64,000 nt of DNA from assembly GCF_015207705.1 (NCBI RefSeq), contig NZ_JADEWI010000002.1:1-64000 (forward strand), given 5' to 3'. A program made the position numbers and the translations under genes. The notes beneath the pieces are model-generated. The model searched no databases. It saw nothing but the letters and a program-made list of their open reading frames with translations, and was not told the DNA's origin. Source of the stretch: Nostoc sp. LEGE 06077 (GTDB lineage: Bacteria > Cyanobacteriota > Cyanobacteriia > Cyanobacteriales > Nostocaceae). Each line of letters opens with the position of its first letter. The stretch's first letter is position 1. Of the stretch, positions 45,396 through 55,466 are shown in pieces.

Positions 45396-47750
45396 TTACA
45401 AAGTTTCTGCTGAACCTCCTAACCAAGGTGTAGTAGGTAAGTCGGAATTATCATTTTGCGGCCAGGTGTCAATATCTTGATAAATAGCTAACTCATCAAG
45501 TATTGCTAACACCTCAGATGCTGATTGATAGCGTTGTTTAAAATCATCTAGCACCATTTTTTCCAAAATCTCAGCGATGGAATCGCTAACAACTGCCTGA
45601 TATCTCCATTGACATTCGCCGTTTTCATTTCTAAGCATTTCATGGGGTGCAATCCCGGTTAAGGCACGAATGCCAATCATCCCGATCGCATAAATGTCAC
45701 TGCTGTATTGTGGACGACCAAAACATTGTTCACTAGGTGCATAACCTTTTGTTCCAATGCCAATTGTAAAAGGGGCTTGTGCAGAATTTTCCATTTGTGG
45801 TGCTGATACTTCTTTGACTGCACCAAAGTCAATCAATACCAGCTTGTTATCTATATGGCGGCGGATGATATTACTAGGTTTAATATCTCGGTGAATTACA
45901 CCGTTTTTGTGAACAAAGACTAAGATTTGTAAGAGTTCTCGGATAATTCCGATGACTATATTTTCTCCTAAACCTTGACCGGACGGTAATTCTTTAATCA
46001 AGGAATGACCAACTACATATTCCTGAACTAAATAAAATTCATTGTCTTGTTCAAAATAAGCCAGTAATTGCGGAATTTGCGGGTGAGTTCCTAATCTTTC
46101 GAGAGTTGCGGCTTCGGAGTTAAATAAACGCCTAGCAAGTTCTAAACCTTTGGATTGGGGGTTGGCTGGTTTTAGTTGCTTGACGACGCAGTGTGGATAA
46201 CCAGGACGGTGCATATCTTCAGCAATGTAAGTTTCGCTAAATCCACCTGAACCGAGAACTTTGACAATTTTGTAGCGTCCGGCGAGGATTTTGCCTGATA
46301 CGGCTAAATCCCTTTTCTGGAGTAAGTCTTGTAAGTCGTTTTGTTGGCTGATAATTTCTTGGACAACCGGAGAGGTTTTATATTTTTGAAAAATTGTGAC
46401 TAATTGGCGTGTTCTCAACTTTTCTCTAGCCACTTCTATTCCCAGATAAGACAGTCCGTTAAAGGCGATCGCGATCATTGGTATCGCCGTTGGGAAAATT
46501 AACTGACCATGTATAAAGCACACATAGCTAATTCCTCCCCAAATGCTCGCTACGGCAAAACTGACTAAAAAGCGTTTGAAATTATGCTTGATTCTGTTGA
46601 CACTGTAGACTGTACCGCCAACTAAAACCAACACAAACAATCCTTGCAAAGCTGAACTAGAAATTGCTGGGGCGATCGCTTTATTCTGCATTAAAGTGGC
46701 GATCGCATTGGCATGAATCTCTACGCCAGCCATGCGTTCAGACACGTTAGCAGCCGCGACGGGATGATAATCATTGTTTAACTTGTCTGTAGAGCCAATA
46801 ATCACTATCTTGTCTTGAAAAACTCTGCCTTGCTGCAAATAGTTACTCCAGTTTTGTGGATCGAGGACATACCACAAGGGAATCGGATCAAATGTTCCCG
46901 CCGGCCCCCAAAAATAAAGGCGATCGCCTTTTGGCTGGGGATATTTGATTTGTGCTGCACCTAAAACAGCTTCATCAAAGGAAGGCACTTTTTCCATCAA
47001 CATCCCATTAGCGGCTAATAGCTTGGGAAACTCACTGGCTAATTTGTGAACTTTACCGTCAACTTCTACAGGGAAATTTACTGAACCAATGGAAACTCCT
47101 CCAACTTGAAACATCTCTTGGGGTAGAGTCAGTTGGATGAATGTACCTTGATGGCTGGCAAAATTTTCGTAAAGTGCGGCTAAGGTAACTTTATTGCCAT
47201 ATTTTTTTAATACAGCTTGCAACTGGCGATCGTCCTCACTACCATAGCTGCTGGGTGTGTCGAAAACTACATCTAAAGCAACCGACTTTGCTCCGGCTTT
47301 CACTAACTTTTCGATAATTTGTGCGTACGCAGCACGTTTAAATGGAAAAGATTTCAGTGGTTCTAGGTAGGCATACTGGTGGGGGTCTGACTTATAGTAC
47401 TGTTCGGGAAGTGAGATTGACTGGTCATCAATTGCTACAATCACGATATCTTCTGGTCTTGGATTCGTTGTTCGCGTAGCGTCTTGAAGAGAAGACGTTG
47501 CCAAAGGTATCGCTCCACGCAGTTGAAAAAACGCCGAAAATATCTGACTCTCCATCAAATTAACCCAGTCCACACCAGAAGCAGTCAGCAATGTTGCCCC
47601 GATTGTGGACGCAACCGCCAAAAAATAACTCAAGCGAACCACAAGCTTAGACTGTGATGCTGTTAGAGTTACTTTTGTCGGTTTGCCAGAAGCTGTATTG
47701 GCAGTAGAGACTTGTTTTTTGCTGAAGCTAGATGTAGGTTCTTCTGCCAT
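45396..47750 (-). CDS. CHASE2-domain membrane Ser/Thr protein kinase
   Basis: A 784-residue kinase with reversed order: N-terminal membrane segment (about 33-55), extracytoplasmic CHASE2 domain (about 60-355, PEDIVIVAIDDQS...KIVIIGSTDKLNNDYHPV), two or three membrane segments (about 365-435), then a cytoplasmic kinase domain (about 488-760). The kinase has VLGSGGFSETYIA, VVKQLKP, HRDIKPSNII, LIDFGAVKEV and APSEQ. Catalytic residues are intact. CHASE2 probably senses an external signal and drives phosphorylation of unknown substrates. It converges on the NB-ARC gene. Confidence 0.94.
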   Translation of the reverse strand: MAEEPTSSFSKKQVSTANTASGKPTKVTLTASQSKLVVRLSYFLAVASTIGATLLTASGVDWVNLMESQIFSAFFQLRGAIPLATSSLQDATRTTNPRPEDIVIVAIDDQSISLPEQYYKSDPHQYAYLEPLKSFPFKRAAYAQIIEKLVKAGAKSVALDVVFDTPSSYGSEDDRQLQAVLKKYGNKVTLAALYENFASHQGTFIQLTLPQEMFQVGGVSIGSVNFPVEVDGKVHKLASEFPKLLAANGMLMEKVPSFDEAVLGAAQIKYPQPKGDRLYFWGPAGTFDPIPLWYVLDPQNWSNYLQQGRVFQDKIVIIGSTDKLNNDYHPVAAANVSERMAGVEIHANAIATLMQNKAIAPAISSSALQGLFVLVLVGGTVYSVNRIKHNFKRFLVSFAVASIWGGISYVCFIHGQLIFPTAIPMIAIAFNGLSYLGIEVAREKLRTRQLVTIFQKYKTSPVVQEIISQQNDLQDLLQKRDLAVSGKILAGRYKIVKVLGSGGFSETYIAEDMHRPGYPHCVVKQLKPANPQSKGLELARRLFNSEAATLERLGTHPQIPQLLAYFEQDNEFYLVQEYVVGHSLIKELPSGQGLGENIVIGIIRELLQILVFVHKNGVIHRDIKPSNIIRRHIDNKLVLIDFGAVKEVSAPQMENSAQAPFTIGIGTKGYAPSEQCFGRPQYSSDIYAIGMIGIRALTGIAPHEMLRNENGECQWRYQAVVSDSIAEILEKMVLDDFKQRYQSASEVLAILDELAIYQDIDTWPQNDNSDLPTTPWLGGSAETL

Positions 47751-48826
47751 ATCGTGTTAATAATTGGTTTACGTACAACTTTATTTACAGCAAAATTCAG
47801 AAGTCAGAATTCAAAATGAGAATAGGCTTTCTACCTAGCTCTAAAAATTAAATTATGTACTTCGCTCACTGGAAATCTGCTGTCTTGAGTCTCGTTTTTC
47901 CCAGAAACATATTGAAATAAAACTTAAATGAAAATCTTATACATTTGTAATCTATCTTCTCTGACTCTGCACAATTTGCTGAACAAGCCTGAATTTGGGA
48001 GGCTTTCAACCTCAACCTAGGCTGAATGATTTGCTGAGTAAATTTTAGTAGTAATTGCTCCTTTCCCCGACTGAAACTGAGAAAATTCCCACCTAACAGG
48101 CTGAGGTTTTTTAAATATGTCGCTGAAACTTGGTTTGAGAGTGTAAGAGTATAAAGGTGGAGGAAATAGAAAATTTTTTGTTTGTTTCTTGGTTTCCACT
48201 CTAAGTTAAAAATCGCCTCTTGCCAGGATCTAGGCATTCTGCATTGGATTGCGGCGAGATTTTCACGTTTGGAGACACAATATGAGCCTCCTAGAAATTA
48301 TGATCCAGGAAGCTTTATTGGAAAAGACTTCAACCTGTTGTGTCAAGGTCGCATTTGTGAAAAAGTCTACCATGTTGTTAACAGTAAAACCTATATGTGG
48401 ATTAATATACTTGAAATCTCTCCTGCACTTCCTAGTTTCCTCTACTTTCGACATTTGCCTTAACAGATAACTTTACTTAACTCAACTTTATTGATATATG
48501 AGCATCAGCCAATATCCTCCTTTCAGACCTATGCCTTACCTCTTTAGGAGTAAAATTGACAGTTATATAACTAAGAATGCTGTTACTCAGTCAACTTTAT
48601 TGGTAGATTTTAATCATCTGACCTATTTATATAGTGTTAGAGGTTAAACTATCGAACACCCAGCAGCTTGGGTTTATGTTTGCGTCAAATTTATGCTTTG
48701 AAAGAGGTAAGATAAAGGCTATACATGAGGAACTAGTTCCCAGCTATTAGCAAATTTATGATTTAAGAGTTGCTATAATCTATTGTTCAATCTAAATTCA
48801 TTGCTATATATTAGGTGTAAATTTTT
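47751..48826. other. 1.1-kb intergenic region
   Basis: Spacer between the kinase gene and the NYN gene. A heptamer-type repeat (TTCAGAAGTCAGAATTCA) lies at about 47796-47815, and a short weak hairpin ACCCA/TGGGT at about 48659-48674. Short open frames on both strands at 47866-48470 overlap each other and have no recognisable product. Confidence 0.4.
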
Positions 48827-49357
48827 ATGGGTTCCCCTATGAATCGTCTGTCTATTTTTGTAGACGGAAATAATATGTTCTATGCTCAACAAAAAAATGG
48901 CTGGTTTTTTGACCCACGGCGAGTATTAGAATATTTCAAACATGAGCAATCAGAAACAACTTTGATTAATGCCTTCTGGTACACTGGTTTAAAAGACCCA
49001 CAAGATCAACGAGGTTTCCGAGATGCTCTCATCAGTTTAGGATATACAGTCCGAACGAAAATCCTCAAAGAATATTATGATGATACTTCCGGTCGCTATT
49101 CCCAAAAAGCTAATTTAGATATAGAAATTGTTGTAGATATGTTTAATACTGTAGACCAGTATGACCGGGTAGTTTTATTTAGTGGTGATGGGGATTTTGA
49201 AAGAGCTATTGAATTATTACGATCTAAAAATACACATATTACGGTAGTGTCTACAGAAGGAATGATTGCCAGAGAACTGCGTAATGCTACGGACAGATAT
49301 ATAGATTTAAACGATATTAGAGACCAAATAGAAAAAGTAGATGGTCAAGTGCCTTAG
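48827..49357 (+). CDS. NYN-domain protein (LabA-like)
   Basis: A 176-residue PIN-like/NYN fold protein of the DUF88 family, close in type to LabA, which in Synechococcus elongatus affects circadian KaiC output. Motifs are LSIFVDGNNMFYAQ (first acidic residue), INAFWYTGLKDP, KANLDIEIVVDM, VLFSGDGDFERAIELL and TEGMIARELRNATDRYIDL. The conserved aspartates expected to bind Mg are present, so it may be an RNase, but activity is unproven for most members. The ATG at 48827 follows TTAGGTG. An ATG four codons later is also possible. It lies 89 bp upstream of leuA on the same strand. Confidence 0.88.
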   Translation: MGSPMNRLSIFVDGNNMFYAQQKNGWFFDPRRVLEYFKHEQSETTLINAFWYTGLKDPQDQRGFRDALISLGYTVRTKILKEYYDDTSGRYSQKANLDIEIVVDMFNTVDQYDRVVLFSGDGDFERAIELLRSKNTHITVVSTEGMIARELRNATDRYIDLNDIRDQIEKVDGQVP

Positions 49358-49446
49358 CAATAATTATTTACAAAAATCAGAGTAAAACAACTAAGGTTAC
49401 AAATATTTAAAATAAAAGAACTACACCTAAACCAAAAACCAAAAAG

Positions 49447-51039
49447 ATGAATAAACCAGAGCGAATTATCATTTTTGATACTACACTCCGAGATGGCGAA
49501 CAATGTCCAGGCGCAACGCTGAATATAGATGAAAAGCTGGCGATCGCCAAACAATTAGCCCGCTTAGGTGTGGATATAATTGAAGCAGGTTTCGCTTTTG
49601 CGAGTCCAGGAGATTTTGAAGCAGTTAGCAAAATTGCCCAAACTGTAGGTACAGAAGATGGCCCAGTAATTTGTAGTTTAGCTAGAGCTAGACACGATGA
49701 TATTAAAACAGCCGCAGCAGCAATTAAAGGGGCAGCACGGGGCAGAATTCATACATTTATTGCTACTTCTGATATTCACCTGCAATACAAACTCAAAAAA
49801 ACCAAGTCAGAAGTCATAGCGATCGCGGAAGAAATGGTCGCTTATGCCAAAAGTTTTACCGATGATGTGGAATTTTCCCCGGAAGATGCGGGACGTTCCG
49901 ATCCAGAATTTTTGTATCAAGTATTAGAACGAGCGATCGCCGCTGGCGCAACTACAGTTAATATTCCTGATACCGTTGGTTATACAACTCCCAGCGAATT
50001 TGGTGGATTAATTAAGGGCATTAGAGAAAATGTACCTAACATTGATCAAGCAATTATCTCGGTTCACGGACATAACGATTTAGGTTTAGCAGTTGCTAAC
50101 TTCTTAGAAGCAGTCAAAAATGGCGCACGCCAATTAGAATGCACCATCAATGGTATTGGTGAACGTGCAGGTAATGCGGCCTTAGAAGAATTAGTCATGG
50201 CCTTACACGTCCGCCGTCAATACTTCAACCCCTTCCTCGGAAGACCGGTTGAATCAGAAGAACCATTAACTAATATTGACACCCGACAAATTTATAAAAC
50301 CTCCCGTCAAGTTTCGAGTTTGACAGGAATGTTAGTCCAACCAAATAAAGCAATTGTCGGCGCAAATGCCTTCGCCCATGAATCTGGCATCCACCAAGAT
50401 GGGGTATTAAAAAATAAACTTACCTACGAAATTATGGATGCCCAATTAATTGGGTTAACAGACAATCAAATCGTCTTGGGCAAACATTCCGGGAGAAATG
50501 CTTTCCGCACCCGCTTGAAAGAATTGGGCTTTGAATTATCAGAAACTGAATTAAACAAAGCCTTCGTCAGATTTAAAGAAGTTGCTGACAAAAAGAAAGA
50601 AATTTCTGATTGGGATTTGGAAGCAATTGTTAATGATGAAATTCAACAAGCGCCCGATTTATTCCGTGTCGAATTGGTGCAAGTTTCTTGCGGTAGCAAC
50701 GCCCGTCCCACCGCTACAGTCACCCTCCGTACCCCCAATGGTGAAGAATTAACCGATGCAGCCATTGGTACTGGGCCTGTTGATGCAGTTTATAAAGCAA
50801 TTAACCGTGTAGTAAACGTACCTAACCAGTTAATTGAATTTTCTGTGCAGTCAGTAACCGGCGGGATTGATGCCATTGGGGAAGTCACAATTCGTCTGCG
50901 CTATGAATCGAGAGTATTTTCTGGTCATGCAGCTAACACAGACATCATAGTTGCCTCAGCGCAAGCTTATGTTAATGCGCTGAATCGACTTTATGCATCC
51001 TTACAAACGAAAGAAAAGCAAGCAGAAGTCACTGCATAA
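49447..51039 (+). CDS. leuA: 2-isopropylmalate synthase
   Basis: A 530-residue enzyme condensing acetyl-CoA with 2-oxoisovalerate, the first committed step of leucine synthesis. It has the DRE-TIM metallolyase motif [16 protein letters not shown], the divalent-metal HxH in [23 protein letters not shown], and [13 protein letters not shown]. The C-terminal LeuA dimer/allosteric domain (about 390-520) binds leucine for feedback inhibition. Full length and intact. The start is ATG at 49447 after a purine-rich leader. No leader peptide with leucine codons or T-box is visible upstream. Confidence 0.96.
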   Translation: MNKPERIIIFDTTLRDGEQCPGATLNIDEKLAIAKQLARLGVDIIEAGFAFASPGDFEAVSKIAQTVGTEDGPVICSLARARHDDIKTAAAAIKGAARGRIHTFIATSDIHLQYKLKKTKSEVIAIAEEMVAYAKSFTDDVEFSPEDAGRSDPEFLYQVLERAIAAGATTVNIPDTVGYTTPSEFGGLIKGIRENVPNIDQAIISVHGHNDLGLAVANFLEAVKNGARQLECTINGIGERAGNAALEELVMALHVRRQYFNPFLGRPVESEEPLTNIDTRQIYKTSRQVSSLTGMLVQPNKAIVGANAFAHESGIHQDGVLKNKLTYEIMDAQLIGLTDNQIVLGKHSGRNAFRTRLKELGFELSETELNKAFVRFKEVADKKKEISDWDLEAIVNDEIQQAPDLFRVELVQVSCGSNARPTATVTLRTPNGEELTDAAIGTGPVDAVYKAINRVVNVPNQLIEFSVQSVTGGIDAIGEVTIRLRYESRVFSGHAANTDIIVASAQAYVNALNRLYASLQTKEKQAEVTA

Positions 51040-51738
51040 AGAAAAAAGGTATAAGGCTGTATGGGTGTGAGTGAAAAATCTGCGCCCTGCAACCTTTACG
51101 CCCAATCTCAACAATTAACATTGGTGCATTTGGGAAACATAAATCTAGTCAGCTAAAACACCTCTAAATTAGAGAATCAGCCGGAAAGGTCGTCCTTGGT
51201 CATTGGTCATTTGGGTTGACAAAGTGCAACTTGAATGCAAACAAGCTTACACCACGGCGTAAATAAACCACCCATTTCAAATTATCTAAAAGTTTGCCAT
51301 ATCATCTGTTTGACTTCACAGCGGTACGCAGAATATTCCAACTTAAGTGTGATAACGATTTGGCGTTGCATAAGTGAAGAAGTCTAGCAAAAAAGTATTA
51401 GTTAAGAAAGGTTTGAGGAATTTAGTAATTAGTCTGTTCCAGCCACAAGGAGGAGCCAGTCTCGTGGGTGGCTTTGCTGAGTTGAGAGAACTGGCGTTGA
51501 GGGTTATACCGAAAACAATCCAAAATCTAAAATTGGCACGCTCAAACCATTGCTTATGGTTGCAGACTCCTATTTAAGGAGTTGAAGAAAGCGGTACTAT
51601 AAACTTGCTACTCTCCTCTTTCGGGAAAGTTAATTAACTGTACTTATCTATCTAGAGTGAAATTTATTTAGGCAATAGCAGTTATATTAAGATGCACAGA
51701 GTGGAGTATTCGCAAAAAAACCCAACATTAAGACTGGA
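51040..51738. other. Intergenic region before the arsenosugar genes
   Basis: About 700 bp with TGGTCAT heptamers near 51195 and a TTGACA at 51215. A short open frame at 51374-51577 has no recognisable product. I could not identify an ArsR-type operator by eye. Confidence 0.4.
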
Positions 51739-52707
51739 ATGACTTATCTAGAAACAGCGGCGGAATTTTACCGCGAAGTTGCAGAAAAACCACAAGTAGG
51801 ACTTTGTTGTGTACAAAGTTCACCCTTGCAGTTACCTGGCTTGAAAATTCCTTTGCCTATGCAAGAAATGAATTATGGTTGTGGTACAACTGTTCACCCT
51901 ACAGAACTCGCGCACCAACCAACTGTGCTTTATGTTGGTGTTGGTGGTGGGTTAGAGGCGTTACAATTTGCTTATTTTTCTCGCCGTACTAGTGCTGTGA
52001 TTGCTGTTGAACCAGTTGCAGCCATGCGACAGGCTGCTACACGCAACCTAGAAATTGCAGCCACTGAAAACACTTGGTTTGAACCAAATTTTGTAGAAAT
52101 TCGGGCAGGTGATGCTTTTAATGTGCCTGTAGAGAATGCTTCTGTAGATATTGTCGCGCAGAATTGCCTGTTCAACATTTTTGAACCAGAAGATTTAACC
52201 AGAGCTTTAAAAGAAGCATATCGTGTGCTGAAACCAGGTGGACGGTTGCAGATGAGTGATCCCATTACTACCCGTCCGATTCCTGTGCATCTTCAACAAG
52301 ATGAGCGACTACGCGCCATGTGTTTGTCAGGCGCACTTACCTACCAAGAGTATACTCAGCGCATCATTGACGCTGGCTTTGGTCAAATTGAAATTCGCGC
52401 CCGTCGTCCTTATCGGTTACTTGATGTTCAAACTTACAACTTAGAAGGAAACCTCCTTTTAGAAAGTCTAGATTCGGTTTCTTTTAAAGTGGCTATTCCC
52501 GAAGATGGTGCTTGTATTTTCACTGGCAAGACGGCTATTTACTGTGGTGCAGAATCGTTGTTAGATGATGGAGCAGGTCATCTACTTCAGCTTGGTATTC
52601 CCGCAGCAGTCTGTGATAAAACTGCGGCTAAACTGGCGGCTTTAGACCCAGAGAAAATCATAATAACTGATTCAACCTGGCACTATAACGGTGGTGGTTG
52701 CTGTTAA
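51739..52707 (+). CDS. arsM: Arsenite S-adenosylmethionine methyltransferase, arsenosugar type
   Basis: A 322-residue methyltransferase making dimethylarsenical from arsenite and SAM. It begins with a substrate-binding segment containing paired cysteines (VGLCCVQSS), then MNYGCGTT. The SAM loop is LYVGVGGGLEALQFA and later VLKPGGRLQMSDP. The C-terminus carries further cysteines, ending GGGCC. This opening and tail are typical of the arsenosugar-linked ArsM rather than the classical one. It heads a tight three-gene set with a phosphate/arsenate-type permease and ArsS, 15 bp and 52 bp apart, which strongly supports the assignment. Confidence 0.9.
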   Translation: MTYLETAAEFYREVAEKPQVGLCCVQSSPLQLPGLKIPLPMQEMNYGCGTTVHPTELAHQPTVLYVGVGGGLEALQFAYFSRRTSAVIAVEPVAAMRQAATRNLEIAATENTWFEPNFVEIRAGDAFNVPVENASVDIVAQNCLFNIFEPEDLTRALKEAYRVLKPGGRLQMSDPITTRPIPVHLQQDERLRAMCLSGALTYQEYTQRIIDAGFGQIEIRARRPYRLLDVQTYNLEGNLLLESLDSVSFKVAIPEDGACIFTGKTAIYCGAESLLDDGAGHLLQLGIPAAVCDKTAAKLAALDPEKIIITDSTWHYNGGGCC

Positions 52708-52722
52708 AACTTAAACCCCAAA

Positions 52723-53682
52723 ATGTTAATTATTAGTCTATTTTTGGCTACGTTATTTTTAGCTTACTCTCATGGAGCAAATGACAACTTTAAAGGTGTA
52801 GCAACGCTGTTTGGCTGTGGTACAACTAGCTACCAAACAGCAATTCTATGGTCGACTATAATGACCTTTGCTGGTGCAATTGCTTCGATATTTATGTCAA
52901 GTACATTAGTTAACAAATTTTCTGGGCAAGGGATTTTTCCAGATGAAATTGCTAATGTCCCAGAAATTCATTTAGCCGTGGCGATCGCATCTGGTGCAAC
53001 AGTGTTGATGGCTGCTTTGACGGGATTCCCAATTTCGACAACTCACAGCTTAACAGGTGGCTTACTAGGGGCGGGATTAGTGGCGATCGGTCTCAAAGTT
53101 AATTTTGCTGTATTAGTAAAATCTTTTATAATACCTTTATTCTTTAGTCCCCTGATTGCCATTTTCTTGGCCGCCGGACTTTATAAGTTAATTGAATATT
53201 GTAATTCTCAATTTAACTTGTTGGCTAATCAAAAAATTCTAGATACCCTGCATTTTCTCAGCGCTGGAGTTGTCAGCTTTGCGAGAGGCATAAATCAAAC
53301 TCCAAAAATAGTTTCTATTATTCTAATTATTGAATATTTTTCCATTCAAGGCGGAATGTTAACGATCGCAATGGCAATGGCACTGGGTGGTTTACTCAAC
53401 TCCCAAAGAATTGCCGAGACTATGAGTACAAGAATTACCACTATAGATTCTACTCAAGGTTTATCTGCCAATCTAGTGACTGGATTTTTAGCGATCGCCG
53501 CTACTTGTTTTAGTTTGCCTATTTCGACAACTCATGTTGCAGTTAGTTCCATTGTTGGTGTCGGCTTAACTGAAAACAAAGTTAATTTACGTGTTTTCTG
53601 GCAAATAATTATTGCCTGGATTTTCACTTTACCTACTACTGCAATTATTAGTGGTATCGCCTATAGATTATTGCAAGGCTAG
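52723..53682 (+). CDS. PiT-family inorganic phosphate/arsenical transporter
   Basis: A 319-residue integral membrane protein with about nine to ten hydrophobic segments. The first PiT signature is SHGANDNFKGVATLFG and the inverted repeat has FARGINQTPKIVS; each is followed by a FPISTTHSLTGG or LPISTTHVAVSS motif. It is shorter than housekeeping PiT proteins, and the second signature has NQTPK instead of the canonical ND-containing form. Lying between arsM and arsS, it may move phosphate, arsenate or an organoarsenical. The substrate is inferred only from this context. Confidence 0.88.
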   Translation: MLIISLFLATLFLAYSHGANDNFKGVATLFGCGTTSYQTAILWSTIMTFAGAIASIFMSSTLVNKFSGQGIFPDEIANVPEIHLAVAIASGATVLMAALTGFPISTTHSLTGGLLGAGLVAIGLKVNFAVLVKSFIIPLFFSPLIAIFLAAGLYKLIEYCNSQFNLLANQKILDTLHFLSAGVVSFARGINQTPKIVSIILIIEYFSIQGGMLTIAMAMALGGLLNSQRIAETMSTRITTIDSTQGLSANLVTGFLAIAATCFSLPISTTHVAVSSIVGVGLTENKVNLRVFWQIIIAWIFTLPTTAIISGIAYRLLQG

Positions 53683-53734
53683 ATATTCTCTGCTGCCGAT
53701 ATTGATGTTTATTTGCAATTAGGAAGATAAACTT

Positions 53735-54742
53735 ATGCAAACTACCTCAACTAACCAAATAAATACACCAATCACTTTATTCAAGCATAAACTAAATACT
53801 CCTTTAACCAAAAAGAAAATTACTGTTTTACAAATTAACCTAGGTAAACGCTGCAATCTTGCTTGCGCCCATTGTCATGTTGAAGCCAGTCCAAAACGTA
53901 CAGAAGAACTTTCTCCAGAAATCTGCACACAGTTGATTGAATTAATTTATAAATTCCCCGAAATTGAAATCGTTGATTTGACGGGTGGCGCACCAGAAAT
54001 GAATTATGGCTTTAAACCACTCGTAGAAGCGGCAAAAGCAACTGGTAAACAGATAATTGTGCGGTCTAATTTGACTATTTATTTTGCAGAAGGCTTTGGA
54101 GATTTACCAGAATATTTCGCGCAAAATCAAGTTAGAATTGTTGCCTCTTTACCCTGTTACTTAGCAGATAATGTTGATAAAATGCGCGGTGCAGGTGTTT
54201 TTGATGATTCGATTAAAGCATTGCAGTGGCTAAATAGATTTGGTTATGGACAAGCAGCTAACTTAATTTTAGATTTGGTTTATAATCCTCAGTTACCCAC
54301 AGGTGAAAAATTTGCTTTAGCCCCTGAACAAACTAATTTAGAGCGAGATTATAAAAGATTTTTAAAAGACAATTTTAATATTGAATTTAATAATTTGTTT
54401 ACCATTACAAATCTACCAGTTGGTAGAACCAAGATGTATTTAGAGCGAAAAAAACTCTATATACCCTATCTACAATTTTTAGAATCTCATTTTAATACCA
54501 ACACCATTGAGCATTTGATGTGTCGTAATGAACTTTCGATTGATTATTTAGGCAATGTTTATGATTGCGATTTTAACCAAATGATGAATCTACCAGCGAA
54601 AAACGCCAAGGGGGAAAACTTAACAGTTACTCAATTGTTAGCAGCTAGTAATTTAGACTTAATTTCGGAAGTACAAACAGCCGCCTATTGCTATGGTTGT
54701 ACCGCTGGGAGTGGTTCTAGTTGCGGTGGTGCTTTAATCTAA
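53735..54742 (+). CDS. arsS: Arsenosugar biosynthesis radical SAM protein
   Basis: A 335-residue radical SAM enzyme that adds the 5'-deoxyadenosyl group to dimethylarsenite in arsenosugar synthesis. The [4Fe-4S] motif is CNLACAHCH (Cys-x3-Cys-x2-Cys), followed by DLTGGAPEMNYGFKPLVEA. The C-terminal DUF3641-type domain (about 180-335) has cysteines in LMCRNELSIDYLGNVYDCDFNQ and the tail YCYGCTAGSGSSCGG, the usual ArsS ending. Full length. It is the last gene of the set; two small RNA genes with terminators follow. Confidence 0.94.
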   Translation: MQTTSTNQINTPITLFKHKLNTPLTKKKITVLQINLGKRCNLACAHCHVEASPKRTEELSPEICTQLIELIYKFPEIEIVDLTGGAPEMNYGFKPLVEAAKATGKQIIVRSNLTIYFAEGFGDLPEYFAQNQVRIVASLPCYLADNVDKMRGAGVFDDSIKALQWLNRFGYGQAANLILDLVYNPQLPTGEKFALAPEQTNLERDYKRFLKDNFNIEFNNLFTITNLPVGRTKMYLERKKLYIPYLQFLESHFNTNTIEHLMCRNELSIDYLGNVYDCDFNQMMNLPAKNAKGENLTVTQLLAASNLDLISEVQTAAYCYGCTAGSGSSCGGALI

Positions 54743-54857
54743 AATTAACTACAGAAAGAGTTAAAAACCTAAGAATGTAGGGTTATGTCATCAAATGATA
54801 ATCTTGCTGCAAATTTTATTAAGAGTGGGTAAATAATCTTGCCAGGGGTTATATGAT

Positions 54858-54930
54858 GAGATTAGTTAAGTCTCCTCACACCACACTATAAAACCGTAGA
54901 AATTATATTTTTCTACGGTTTTTATTTTTT
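54858..54930 (+). ncRNA. Yfr1-type small RNA, copy A
   Basis: An unpaired segment TCTCCTCACACCACAC, containing the CUCCUCACACC core of the cyanobacterial small RNA Yfr1, is followed by a strong intrinsic terminator (AAACCGTAGAAA with TTTCTACGGTTT, then TTATTTTTT). A -10 box TATGAT lies at 54852-54857. Transcription would start near 54864, giving about 60 nt, the length known for Yfr1. Yfr1 binds mRNAs of outer-membrane proteins through this core and represses them in other cyanobacteria. Confidence 0.82.
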
Positions 54931-55112
54931 ATCACAAGAGTATAGCAGTATCCAAGTTGGTTAGGACATCGATAAATAATAAAACTTAGACACCACAAAG
55001 CTTTTAACCCTGTCCCCTGCTATATATCTGGGACTGATTGCTATGCTGTCCAAAAATTTCTGTTACCAAAATTGTTACGAGGGTATAGCAAACTAGGCAG
55101 TTACCCTATCAT

Positions 55113-55182
55113 GATATGTAGTTAAGCTCCTCATACCACACCGAAAGCCATGCAACTCTGAGTTGTAGTGGCTTTCTTCTTT
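55113..55182 (+). ncRNA. Yfr1-like small RNA, copy B (variant core)
   Basis: A second unit about 255 bp downstream has the same layout: -10 box TATCAT (55107-55112), AGTTAAG, then CTCCTCATACCACACC and a terminator (GAAAGCCA with TGGCTTTC enclosing CAACT/AGTTG, then TTCTTT). The core differs by one base (CAT for CAC) and the terminator stem is unrelated, so copy B is an old duplicate, probably with shifted targets. Upstream promoter segments of the two copies are also similar. Confidence 0.75.
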
Positions 55183-55466
55183 ACTTATACAGTGACAGAT
55201 ATATAGTATGGCAATCTGTTTTTTGAAAAAATCTCATGAGGGGTATAGGCTTCGTCTACATTCTTACCTTTGGGGAACATGAAGTGCGTTACTTACCAAC
55301 CTAGAGCATCGCCTACTACTCTCATTCAACAATAAAATATGATTCCTATAGCTCGGTAAAAGAGAAACCTGCATTCTGTTGATGATAGTAACGGGTACCC
55401 TTCTTTGAGCAAGCTCATAGTAATTAATCAAAATATTTACTAAATTGAATTTAACTTAAATTGCAA

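Noticed and set aside
47866-48470. Several overlapping short frames between the CHASE2 kinase and NYN genes
   Set aside because: They contradict each other on both strands and show no motif or codon bias.
51374-51577. 67-codon frame upstream of arsM
   Set aside because: Non-ATG start, no ribosome-binding site and no recognisable product.
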